Below are positions 1-10,701 of a DNA stretch of 64,000 nucleotides, one piece after another (the first letter of the stretch is position 1; each line of letters starts with the position of its first letter). The DNA comes from Incurvaria masculella (taxonomy: Eukaryota > Arthropoda > Insecta > Lepidoptera > Incurvariidae): NCBI GenBank assembly GCA_946894095.1, contig OX335660.1, forward strand, positions 9,057,001 through 9,121,000. Direction: 5' to 3'. The notes beneath the pieces were generated by a model. It was not told the origin of the DNA. It did no database searches and worked only from the letters and a program-made list of their open reading frames with translations. The position numbers and the translations under genes are program-made.

Positions 1-150
1 AGATTAGCGACGCAATTATACGTATTCCAGAGCGAGCAGGTGACGCGTCTCCTAGCTGGATCATCTGGTGACTACAGAGCATAAGGTGTCATTGCCCCCT
101 GGGGTCATCGGACCACTGACCGGTGAGGTACCACACTCCCAGGCTGAAAA

Positions 151-976
151 ACATGCGTCTGGCAAGCTTCTGGTGCGACACTACGAGTCGGCAGATTGGG
201 TCGGAATACGATAACATTTCTTGTCCTTCCCCTGGAGACAGCTCGGTTTCAGCGCTCCGGATCCGCCAAGCTCTGTAAAGGCCATTTTGGAGTTGATCCA
301 AGGATCTTTGGAATTATTGATTCCCAGATCGTCTGGTAAGCGTCTGGTGTGACACTACGAGTCGGCAGATTGGGGAGGAATACGATAACATTTTTTTCCT
401 TCCTCTCGTGTCAGCTCGGTTTCAGCGCTCCGGATCCGTCAAGCTCTGTCAATGCCATTTTCGCGGTCATCCAAGGATCTAAGGAATTATTTATTACCAG
501 ATCGTCTGGCAAGCGTCTGATGTGACCCGACGAGTCGGCAGATTAAGTCGGAATACGATGAAAAAATCTCCTTCCCCTGGAGACAGCTCGGTTTCAGCGC
601 TCCGGATCCGTCAAGCTCTATCAATGCCATTTTCGAGGTCATCCAAGGATCTAAGGAATTATTTATTCCTAGATCGTCTGGCAAGCGTCTGGTGTGACCC
701 GAATACGATGAAAAAAAATCTCCTTCCCCTGGAGACAGCTCGGTTTCAGCGCTCCGGATCCGCCAAGCTCTGTCAAGGCCATTTTCGAGGTGATCCAAAA
801 ATCTATGGAATTATTGATTCCCAGATCGTCTGGTAAGCGTCTGGTGTGACACTACGAATCGGCAAATTGGGTCGGAATACGATAACATTTTTTCTCCTAC
901 CCTTATAGACAGCTCGGTTTCAGCGCTCTGGATTTTTCCAGCGGCCATTTTCGAGTTGATCCAGGGAGTTTTGGAT
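151..976. repeat. Tandem array, five copies of a ~173-base unit
   Basis: The landmark GCTCGGTTTCAGCGCTC begins at 241, 414, 586, 738 and 912, giving spacings of 173, 172, 152 and 174. The short spacing reflects loss of about 20 bases around the CTACGAGTCGGCAGATT block. A partial unit precedes and a decaying unit ends the array. Short ORFs across it are by-products of the repeat. Confidence 0.9.
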
Positions 977-1279
977 AAGAAATGAAATGAAAATGAAAAA
1001 TTAAATGAACTGAAAAAATGTAACGGCTTACTTATTTCGACTTCTGGTGGTCAAACTACTGCCACAGATTAAACTCTGTTCTGATCGAAAGCTGATTTAT
1101 CGATTCGCAGATTAGATTAATTTAATGAATTAGAAGTAAGTAAAAAGCCGAAAAAATATTATTTTTTCTCTTATTTAAATTATTGGCAGAACAGTTTCAA
1201 AGAATAAAGAAGAATAGAAACAGCAACCGTCAATACGATCGGCTTCAAATTCGATTCGATTCGGCTATTTCACCGACTT

Positions 1280-1425
1280 CGAGTTTAATTTTTGCCACAA
1301 AAGGTCCTATGTCCTTCTCCAAGTTCCAGACCAAAATTCATCAAAATTGGTTCAGCGGTTTACGCGTTAAAAAGCAAAAGACAGAGTTACTTTCGCATTT
1401 ACAATATTGGGATGGATAACGTGAA
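1280..1425 (+). repeat. Tail of a lepidopteran interspersed repeat
   Basis: The string ATGTCCTTCTCCAAGTTCC, then AAAATTGGTTCAGCGGTTTA and GAGTTACTTTCGCATTTAC resembles a very common 3' region of non-autonomous elements in Lepidoptera. The class (RTE-like or Helitron) cannot be decided here. Confidence 0.45.
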
Positions 1426-1725
1426 ATCAGTCATCCAAATGCGTGATAGCATACAATATGTTGCAAATAGCTCATTCACGGATGAGAAGAATCTAAGCAC
1501 AAGGCCAACTGACGTTTGGTGGCCAAAGATCATTAAAATCATGGTCACGAAGTGGTCGCGAGTCCAACTTCGGCGCAGCGCCCTATGCGGTGTCTATATT
1601 ACATATTTTTTGGCTGTGTGTCGACGTCAGAAACAGCACGAGTTTTCTCGGAATGTAAAGTCGCTTTTAAATGATTTTGAGGAAGCCATGATGCACAACC
1701 GAAGGAATTCTCAGAAATAAATATG

Positions 1726-1855
1726 CCGCATGACAGCCTGGTTTTCACGAAGTGCTGATTATGTTGCACTGGTATTGATTGCAAGCTGCTAAGAAAGACC
1801 CTTAATATGTGGCGATTAACCTAATCAGCAGTAGGTGAAAAAGGCCCCTGTTGTA
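1726..1855 (-). repeat. MITE of the CTGCTGATTA family
   Basis: The ends GCCTGGTTTTCACGAAGTGC and CAGTAGGTGAAAAAGGCC form an imperfect inverted repeat. Other copies lie at 19316 and 21389 in the opposite orientation. Confidence 0.6.
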
Positions 1856-2067
1856 ACTACAAGTTTTCGGATATTTGTCAGAGGACATTTAAAATTCTGA
1901 TAGATATAAAGAAACTTGCAAGTAAGCAAGAATTACGCGTGGAGTATTTGTTCGCATTTGTGGGACGACTCAGCTAAGCACCTGCTTGGCTCCCTGGATA
2001 CAGCGTCGAGCCGTGCGTCTTATCGACGACCCCGAGGTATGTGTGAAATATGGTGTGAAGAAGCACC

Positions 2068-2619
2068 TTAAGGTGGCCCATCCCGCTCATCTCCCCTTAC
2101 AAAAGGGGAAAGAAGATCACGCCCATATTTCTTGTCAGAGATCCAAAATTTTGCTCAAAATAGCTTTATTTGATCGAACTAGATGTCTGATGACCATTGG
2201 CATTGTAAAATTGTGTTTGGTGTCCAAACACATGTCTGAAAGTTCGAATTTTTGGCGCGTTTTATACAATAACTTTGGAGGTGGATTACGCAATGATAAA
2301 GTAAGAACATCTTAAAAAGATTAGTCATCGGACATAGCTTATTTAATCAAAATTTATAATCTATTTGGTTTTTGTTAGATTTTTGACTACAGTGGTCGTG
2401 GTTTACTTTTAGCTATAAGTCGTTTTGAAATTAAAATGTTCGTAAATCTTACCAAATCATACGCTATGTAGGTACATTGTCTTTTTTGTGGACATGTTGA
2501 ATCTTCCTCATCACGGAGCCTGTCTTATTCTTTGAAACAGAGAATGTCCCAGAGCGCAACTGCACGGTTTTTTACCGTCCCCGCGATTGAGTTAGTCCCG
2601 CCGGGTTGGGCCACCTTAA
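2068..2619 (-). mobile_element. piggyBac-like MITE, copy 1
   Basis: TTAA flanks both ends (2068-2071, 2616-2619). The inner ends read GGTGGCCCATCCCGCTCATC and, reverse-complemented, GGTGGCCCAACCCGGCGGGAC type. TTAA targets and GG-starting ends suit piggyBac-related non-autonomous elements. No transposase is present. Confidence 0.8.
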
Positions 2620-2941
2620 GGTTGCCCAAACCGGCGGGCAACCTAAGATTATAAATTTTGATTAAACAAGCTATGTCTGATGACTAATCTTTTTAAGATG
2701 TTCTTACTTTATCATTGCGTAATTCACCTCCAAAGTTACTGTATTAAACGCGCGAATAATTCGAACTTTCGGACCTTATAACTTAGAAACCAAATACAAT
2801 TTTACAATGCCAACGGTCATTAGACATCTAGTTCGATCAAATAAAGTATTTTGAGCAAAATTTGGGATCTTTGACAAGAAATATGGGCGTGATCTTATTT
2901 CCCCGTTTGTATGGGGAGCTGAGCGGGATGGCCCACCTTAA
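2616..2941 (+). mobile_element. piggyBac-like MITE, copy 2, internally deleted
   Basis: It shares the TTAA at 2616-2619 with copy 1 and ends at TTAA 2938-2941. About 220 internal bases after the CGGCGGGCAACC end are missing; the rest (from ATTATAAATTTTGATTAAAC) matches the other copies. Confidence 0.75.
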
Positions 2942-3041
2942 TCGGACGACATGGTTTTCGAAGCCCACCTAAAAGTTCGAAGGCCAATGGGCGTCGAGGG
3001 CACCTTAATAGGTCCTGGCGTACTCCTGGCGTATGCCGCGC

Positions 3042-3587
3042 TTAAGGTGGCCCAACCCGGCGGGACTAACTCATTCGCGGGCACGGTACAAAACCGTGCT
3101 GTCGCGCTCTGGGACCTTCTATGTTTCAAAGAATAAGACAGGCTCCGTGATGAGAAAGATGCTAAATGTCCACAAAAAGACAATGAGCATAGTGTATGAT
3201 TTGGTAAGATTTACGAAAATTTGAATTACAAAACAACTTATAGCTAAAAGTAAACCACGACCGCTGTAGTCCAAAATCTAACAAAAACCAAATAGATTAT
3301 AAATCTTGATTAAATAAGCTATGTCTGATGACTAATCTTTTTAGGATGTCCTTACTTTATCATAGCGTAATCCGCCTCCAAAGTTATTGTATAAAACGCG
3401 CGAAAAATTCGAACTTTCGGATCTTATAACTTAGAAACCAAACACAATTTTACAATGCCAATGGTCATCAGACATCTAGTTCGATCAAATAAAGCAATTT
3501 TGAGCAAAATTTTGGATCTCTGATAAGAAATATGGGGTTGATCATCTTTCCCTTTTTGTATGGGGAGATGAGCGGGAGGGGCCTTAA
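3042..3587 (+). mobile_element. piggyBac-like MITE, copy 3
   Basis: It begins TTAAGGTGGCCCAACCCGG and ends GAGGGGCCTTAA, so the right terminus has lost CCA. It lies about 100 bases from copy 2, making a three-copy cluster. Confidence 0.78.
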
Positions 3588-4082
3588 CATAAAAAAATAA
3601 GGAGTGACAGTTTTTTCGTTATTTTCTATTCAAGTAAAGTATGTAGGTACTATGTATTAACTTGCCAAACTGTTCACAGGGTACGAAGAAGACCTCTAAC
3701 CAAAGAAATAACAGAACTTCTGAACATCTTTAATGCAAGCGTTATCTAATTAGTTTTTCCATTATTATTTTACCACAAAAATGAAATAAAACCGGTTCGT
3801 GCATCATTAATAAAGACATCTATTAAAATAAGTATGTTTATTCTCAGTGAAACAGGACAACGGATCGTTTGATAACTAGGTATGTATCTCGATTGCCTTG
3901 AGATCTGCTTGTCCGGCAAATTCAGGCGGCCTGACATTTAGACTGCGTCGCCGCCGCCGGTGCTGCCAGGCAGGCAAGGGCTATTACGGTACAAGTTGAT
4001 TTCGAGTTTGGCGGTAACAACAACTTATATTATATTACTTTTATTCATGGTTTATTTAACCAGAGCCCCTTGTCCGACCTTT
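3588..4082. other. Unassigned non-coding DNA
   Basis: AT-rich; no gene or known repeat is recognised. Confidence 0.5.
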
Positions 4083-4353
4083 CACCTAAATTGGCGTTTA
4101 CGCCAAACCTCGACTATCGTTTTCAAATGTATGGAGAATTGAAGAGCGAACTAACTTTTGCGAGTATGAGTTTGATTTGACAGCTTACTCATCGCCGCCG
4201 TAAATACGGTCCGGCTCCACGTGTACATACAAATGGGTAGGTAGGTAGTCCGAGTTTGATTTTGACAGCATGAAGAAGTAAAACCACCGAATATGTAGTA
4301 TAACTTGCATGGGTTTGACATTGTTTGAAGTTCCGTAAACGCCAATTTAGGTG
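4083..4353. mobile_element. Palindromic MITE, CACCTAAATTGG family, copy A
   Basis: The ends are CACCTAAATTGGCGTTTACG and its reverse complement. The interior is shared with the copies near 9.2, 44.3, 57.8 and 59.3 kb. There is no coding capacity. Confidence 0.75.
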
Positions 4354-5149
4354 ACAATTCGAACTAAGGCCACATTAGGTGGTACAAATTAGATTTGCCT
4401 AATGACTACATTGGACGGTAGCATAAAAATGTAGTGGTAAAATGTGCGCATAATTGTTATTAATTGGTTTAGATTTGATTATCACATGCAGGTAGAACTA
4501 GTCTGACATCGTTTTAATATATTTTTTTCTATTCGATAACCTTTGTCTTCCGTCAATTCAGTTTTTTGTTTGCACAAAAACTGGTTCTAGAGGTGATTGT
4601 AAGTATTGTGTATTCGAACTATCATAGGCATAATAAACAGGATAATCTCCAACAATATCATTCATCTAAGTCAACATAGAGGCGCGCTTCACTCGGCAAA
4701 TGCCTAAATGAGTCAAAAGAATTCGAGATAGAATTGGACCGGGCCCAAATCAGAGTTCTCGCAACTTCATTCACGTCTTTTCATGTGGTTACAGTGGAAA
4801 AGGATAGAATGCCTAAGTCCATTTCACTCCAAGTTCAATCTTAATATGACGGAGAGCCGGGATGTCGGTGTAAATACAATATCAAAATACGTGACTGCAA
4901 CCGTGTGGGGTTCTTCATTCGCATTCATGCAGACCATTGATTTTGTAGTGCAGACTTACCAACAAATATTGTACATCCAGAAAAACTGACTTCCACAAAA
5001 TTCCGCCGATATATACACCAACACAAAGGATGCTAAAACCACTTCAACAAACAAAACAAAACAAACTTCTTCAAAGTGTTATCACAGACGATAGTCTTGT
5101 TTTTTGCAATGAAATCTGAGGCGATGAAAGCTAAGAAGAGATTATTCTT
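4354..5149. other. Unassigned non-coding DNA
   Basis: No convincing exon or repeat. Short open frames near 4783-4989 have no recognised motif. Confidence 0.5.
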
Positions 5150-5450
5150 CTAAACTAAGATGGAGCAACGTTTTTTTAAGGATGTTTTCATATACGAAAC
5201 ACTTCGCGGCTGCTGTACGACGAATCGCCCGCATCGGTGGTTCCCCGCTCGTTCGCCACACACGTGCACACTTCACCGCTTCGACAGCACTGACTGACTG
5301 ACTTTGGCTGCTTGACTTGAGCGAGCGAACCGTGGCGTGTTGTGTCGTCCGAGATTCAGCTAGCTTTTTCGGATTTTGTTTTGTTTGGTCGCAGTGCAAG
5401 TTTCAGTTTTGCATCGTCTGCAAGCGGTGGCGCCACAGAACAAGTAATCA
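5150..5450 (+). promoter_or_regulatory. GC-rich island, possible promoter or leader exon
   Basis: A GC-richer segment in AT-rich surroundings contains GACTGACTGACT, TTTCAGTTTT (initiator-like) and a donor-like AACAA|GTAATC at its end. No coding frame is convincing. Confidence 0.25.
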
Positions 5451-7141
5451 CAGAATCGTACCTACCTATACAAAGTCTAGTCTACCTATCCAAAGACACA
5501 TATTGAGTACCTATTGTCGTCAAAGCGATTGGTTACGTTTTTGAGATTAAAATTTTTAATTATGTTAACAATATTATCAAATTATATATTGCTCTTTAAA
5601 TTGATATACCAAAATTTAAATTACCAGTTTATATTGAAGTGTTATTAAAATCAAACCATTTATTCAAGTACCTACCTATTCTACGTAGGTACGTGTGTTT
5701 CCGGACCTAGTTTGGGAAACGGTTCTCACTACAAGGAAAACGGTTTTTGGGGATACTAGGGTTTATTTATTCTCTTCTGGCGATCTGACTGCGATACGGT
5801 ACAACCTGAAGAGAACTCCTGTCTTGAGCCTCCGGCCAGCGGGCCCTCCCACCGATGGAGGACCCACTGGACACTCCGTCCAGGCTCCGCTCTACCCAGG
5901 CTTGACTCCACCCAGGTTCCGCCCTATCCAGGCTCCCCTGTGTAGGTAACTTGGTGAGACCTCCACCCTCTGATGCTGGCTCCCCTCGTTTCCGAGAGGG
6001 TGCAGGGTCAGTTGATGAAGGTATCACAAATAAAAAGAATAGTAAAGGTGATGAATAATAAATAATGGCCAGACAATTTTTTCCCGTGCAAAAGTAGAAA
6101 TTACAATATTTGTACGTCATGTTCACATGGAGGTGAAGAATGTAATTAAATGAAATGTAAGAGTAATTTCCTCACCTCCATGGATGGTCCATCTTAGATG
6201 AAATCTTCATCTAAGTGGTCCATGAACTTTTCCGATAAACGAAATCTCCTGTCAAAATTGACATAAAAAACATTAAATTTTAGTTTCGTGCAAGGTTCAT
6301 GGATGGGTATCGGGCTCTTGCAACTAGTCACCCGACAGTATGTAGGTCTCGTTTCACTACGTGACACTATGTCAATTAATTAAAAAAATACCTGTGAATT
6401 GTACTAGTCATTTATCGAAAAGTACTTACGACTAAACTTTTCAAAATCTCAAAGAAATCAAATTATGCGAAATAAAATATTTTCGTGTACTTTAATATTT
6501 TTATAAAGTACAGAGAACAATTACCTGATATAAAGTACAATACTTTATTATAAAGTACGGGTGGCAACCCTAGGTGTAACCGAAAGGTAACTTTGGGATT
6601 TTTGTAGCTGGAGGTGGTGGAACCGGGCGCTAGTCAGACTCAAATATAAGAATCTTCCTGTCAAGGCATCTAGCTCCCTCGTAAATGGGTTTTTAGCGCT
6701 TTTTTTTGGAAGCTCACCCGGTCGGAGGTTAGCGACCGCTATAACAATTTATTCCAAGAGGGTTACCTTGTTCAATCGGCGGGTGAACAGGAAAGTGAGT
6801 GTCTGATCTACAGTTTAGTTGCATCTCGTACCATGCTGACTGGTAAAGTCCGTTCACTTGACCCAATAAAACGTCGTTTGACAGGTAGCATTGTACGAAA
6901 TGTTCAGTTAATTTACGATGGTAGCCCCCCAAAACACAATAATTCGGTCGAAAACCAGACGGTTGGGAACTGTGGGTAGGTCAGGATCGTGTATGTCGCC
7001 GCGATATGCGAAGCGGCCCGAATATTGTCGCGCGCCTTCTTTTGCGTTTATTTTGTCCTACTTTGAGTGCAATAAATATATAAATAATTAATTAATTGTA
7101 AAATTACAATTCCAGGGTTTTTATCCTTTGAGTTAATGGCT
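5451..7141. other. Unassigned non-coding DNA
   Basis: Contains the 16-base tandem repeat and a cluster of ATAAAGTAC words at 6480-6560. No gene is seen. Confidence 0.5.
5880..5943. repeat. 16-base tandem repeat, four units
   Basis: Units begin CCAGGCT or CCAGGTT at 5880, 5896, 5912 and 5928. The period is not a multiple of three, so this is not a coding repeat. Confidence 0.75.
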
Positions 7142-7735
7142 CCATCTAGCCTTCGTTGTCGGCAATGACTTATATTACTTCGTTGTCGGAAGCGTAACGA
7201 ATCATACTATGCGCAAGGAGTGATTCAAAATGCAAAACGAAATCTAGATGGCGCCATTATCAGAAAGGTTTCAAAATAATTTAGCAACATAAAATGGAAA
7301 ACTTCATTATTGTGGCAATGCTGGGTTATATTTCATGAAATGACCTAGGTATGACGATTTCGCCTTTACATTTGTAAAATTACGTTGCTCGTAATTTGAA
7401 AATTATTATCAAACTTTTCAGACGATGGCGCCATCTAGATTTTGTTGAAGATGAATGGAGATATAATTATAATCTCAATATTATCTGCGCCATGCGTTAA
7501 AAATAGATCTATTTTAAATTATCGCCATGTTTTATTAGTCACATCTATTTTTAAGAACTACTATAATTATTAGTTACCACAATTTGTAAACCGCGCTATA
7601 CTAGCGGCATCTAGCGGTATATATTGGCTTTTCTTTCGAAGTGTAGATGCAAATGAATAGTGTTATGAATGTTCACTTTAATCAACCTAGATGGCGCAAT
7701 CAGAGGTATGTGAGCTTGTTCCTAGATGGCGCTGT
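7142..7735. promoter_or_regulatory. Cluster of TAGATGGCGC (CTCF-like) motifs
   Basis: CTAGATGGCGC-type words occur near 7243, 7426 (reverse), 7687 and 7722, with partial forms near 7142 and 7604. They fit the AGRKGGC core bound by CTCF. Function is not shown. Confidence 0.3.
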
Positions 7736-9181
7736 CCATAGGGTTGCCGGGGTTCCCTTTAGTTTAGGGTTATCTGCCAAGGTAGAACCCTCTCCGTTCC
7801 TAGCAAGTTTCCAAGGAAATGTCGTACCTGTCTCGGAGCACTTGGACCTACGGGCTGCAACGTCTCCAAAGACGTGGGTTTTCGGCGTTTTATTGAGTCC
7901 AAGGCCAAAATTAAAAAGTCGTAAATATAAAAATACAAACCACAAAGTTACTCAGGACATCATGGCTATGATTGCCACATCAGTTTCAGTTTATTTATTT
8001 TCTTGATTAGATAGATATACAGCATTGATTATAATACATCATCACACATCACACGTATTACATCACATTACGTTTTACAGATTGCAATTTATTCGATCGG
8101 GATGATTCACTTAGGCATTGCAACGACAATATCGACTGTGGTTTACTTACTAGAATAGCTGTAAGTTTTTCTTATTTTGTTTCTCTGTTCTACCCTATAC
8201 ATATACTGCTTCGTCCTACTACTTTTGCAAAACTTGTGAAATACGAAGCTGGACTAACATATTTTCTAAGCAATATGTTACTCTGTTTGTTTTTCCTGAA
8301 ATAAATAAATAAATAAATACAGTACCTAGATCATCGACGTCGATGACATAGATAGATCGTCGATTATTGGAACGTCGGTCATATCATAGGTCATATCTTA
8401 CGACCGCTTATCTGAACAGCCTAAAAGTAAGCTAAAAAAATTGTTTAAAATAGTTTTGAAACAAACAAACAAATGTAGGGGGTCAAGCTAAATAAAACAA
8501 CTGATTGCATTTAGTTCCATAAGAGCCTAAGTGAAACCATATTTTATTATTTTTAAAAATAACTACTACCTACTAACCTACTCGTATTTTGGAATTACAA
8601 AAAGATGTATTGATGGTCTGTGTTCATACTGTTTTTATGAAAATTTATGAATATCAGTCTAAATTGATAACAAAAAGCACCAGCGCCTTTTATAGCTAGA
8701 CCATCAATATACACATTTACTTGGATTTACGAAATTCGTCGTGATTTTTTTAAAATACAATTAAATGTTATTTTACTTACGTCATTATAAAACTGAATTG
8801 CGGTTGCTCTATGAAAATGGCATCAAAATGTCTATGAATCAAATAATATATTTTATGTCATAACGTATATACGTATAATATAATAACGTAATAAAACTGA
8901 AATTTTAAATATACATAAAAATATTGTTTTATAAATGCATAGAGTAGAGGTCAATTATTCAAAAAATCGATTATCCGAACACCCAGGCAGTCGGCAGTCC
9001 GGTTCATATAATTGGCGCTCTACTGTCCATATACTTATTATACACTCGCATTCGCCACAATGTTTTTCTTTTTCTGCCGCTTTATCACCTCTCTATGTAA
9101 CATGCCATGCCCATATTAACATCTAGGAAGTAACTTTTGTAGTTTGTAGTCAAAGTAACCCGTACCCGAAGTCTCAGATGT
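7736..9181. other. Unassigned non-coding DNA
   Basis: An open stretch at 7647-8006 has no recognisable motif and lacks a good splice context. A palindrome TCATCGACGTCGATGA lies near 8331. Confidence 0.45.
8160..8320 (+). repeat. Possible LINE 3' end with AAAT tail
   Basis: Unassigned sequence ends in a run of AAAT units at 8300-8318, as LINE 3' ends often do. No ORF remains. Confidence 0.3.
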
Positions 9182-9492
9182 CACCTAAATTGGCGTTTAC
9201 GGCAAACCGATCGACTGGCGTTTTCAAATGTATGGAGAAATTGAAGAGCGCGCGCAGTGGGCGTTAAGCGAACTAACATTTGCGAGTCCGAGTTTGATTT
9301 GTCAGCTTATTCAACGTTGCCGTAAATACGTCGACGTTGCCGTTTACGTCGACTCCGCGTTTTCATACAAATCGGAAGTCCGAGTTTGACTTTGACAGCT
9401 TGAAGAAGTAAAACCACAGAATATAGTAAAGACTTGTATGGAGTTTGACTTTTTTACGGAACTTTGAAGTTACGTAAACGCCAATTTAGGTG
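9182..9492. mobile_element. Palindromic MITE, CACCTAAATTGG family, copy B
   Basis: Full-length, with both terminal repeats. Flanking similarity (GTCTCAGATG / GAGAACTGAGA) suggests that the inverted repeat extends about 15 bases further out. Confidence 0.78.
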
Positions 9493-9532
9493 AGAACTGA
9501 GATACCGGCTCTGAGTGGGCAGTCTGAGTTCT

Positions 9533-9845
9533 CACCTAAATTGGCGTTTACGGCAAACCGATCGACTGGCGTTTTCTCCAAACTCCATACAAGTTTTTAC
9601 TAGATATTCTGTGGTTTTACTTCTTCATGCTGTCAAAGTCAAACGCGGACTTCCGATTTGTATGAAAACGCGGAGTGGACGTAAACCACCACGTCGACGT
9701 ATTTACGGCAACGTTGAGTAAGCTGTCAAATCAAGCTCGGACTCGCAAATGCTAGTTCGCTTAACGCCCGCTGCGCGCGCTCTTCAATTTCTCCATACAT
9801 TTGAAAACGTCAGTCGATCGGTTTGCCGTAACGCCAATTTAGGTG
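9533..9845. mobile_element. Palindromic MITE, copy C, inverted relative to copy B
   Basis: The interior runs opposite to copy B, which ends 40 bases before. Together B and C form a large inverted repeat. Confidence 0.78.
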
Positions 9846-9859
9846 ACAACTGAGACTAC

Positions 9860-9995
9860 CGGCTCCGAAATTGGTGTTTACGGAACTTCGAAGTTACGTA
9901 AGAACCTAAAACTCTATAAAAGTTTTTACTAGTTATTCTCGGACTTCTGATTTGTATGAAAACGTGCAGTCGGCGACGCGATACGTCAATGAGTT
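9860..9995. mobile_element. Palindromic MITE, fragment D
   Basis: Partial copy beginning CCGAAATTGGTGTTTACGG and fading after GAAAACGTGCAGTCGGCG. Confidence 0.55.
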
Positions 9996-10456
9996 AGTTC
10001 AGTGCTCTTTGGTATGTTTTTCTCCATTATAAAGTTGTTATTTAGCTGTATTGTTTATGATGAGATGCCTCCTAATCAGTCCTAACACTCGTACTATATG
10101 CATAACCATAGATCAAAGAGGAAGGTATAGATGTTTGTTTTCGCCGGTAGGTACTATGACATTTCTGACCAGCGCCATATCCCGTCACTACCAGACAACT
10201 AGAGTTACACTGTCATTAAACTAAGCTTGATTCAAAATGTTGCCCAGGTGATCGCAACGAAAACGTTACACTTTAACTATAAATTAAGTAATGTCTAATC
10301 TAAGTAATGTAAAATAAAAAATATCCTTTCTATTCATTGTATTTTGAAATGTGAAGTACAACGGCACCTGTTGACTTTTATTATCCCAATTTATAACTGG
10401 TATGACTTTATGAATTCCTCTTTAATCTATGGTATAACTACATGAAAGCCTAAAAC

Positions 10457-10473
10457 TTTATTACATCTTTTAA
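10457..10473 (-). terminator. Candidate polyadenylation signal of the Pro-rich gene
   Basis: An ATTAAA followed closely by AATAAA occurs on the minus strand about 240 bases beyond the stop codon. It is the first canonical hexamer downstream of the stop. The cleavage site is expected a few tens of bases lower in coordinate. Confidence 0.45.
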
Positions 10474-10701
10474 TATGCATCATTTTCGCTAATGTCCTAC
10501 TTAGAATATTATTTGATCGCACAATCAAAAAGCATAGCCGGATTCGTAGTGCAATTGCATAGTGCTTTTTATGATTAAAAAGACAATACAATACAAAACA
10601 CATTAACATTTATAATATCAATAAACTACCAACGACCTTGCACTATCCATTACAGATTTATCACTCCTCAACGGCATTATTTTTAACCGGCGTATTCCAT
10701 G

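Noticed and set aside
89..836. Short overlapping ORFs with similar peptides on both strands
   Set aside because: They recur because the underlying DNA is a tandem ~173-base repeat; frames break between units and no start or splice context is conserved.
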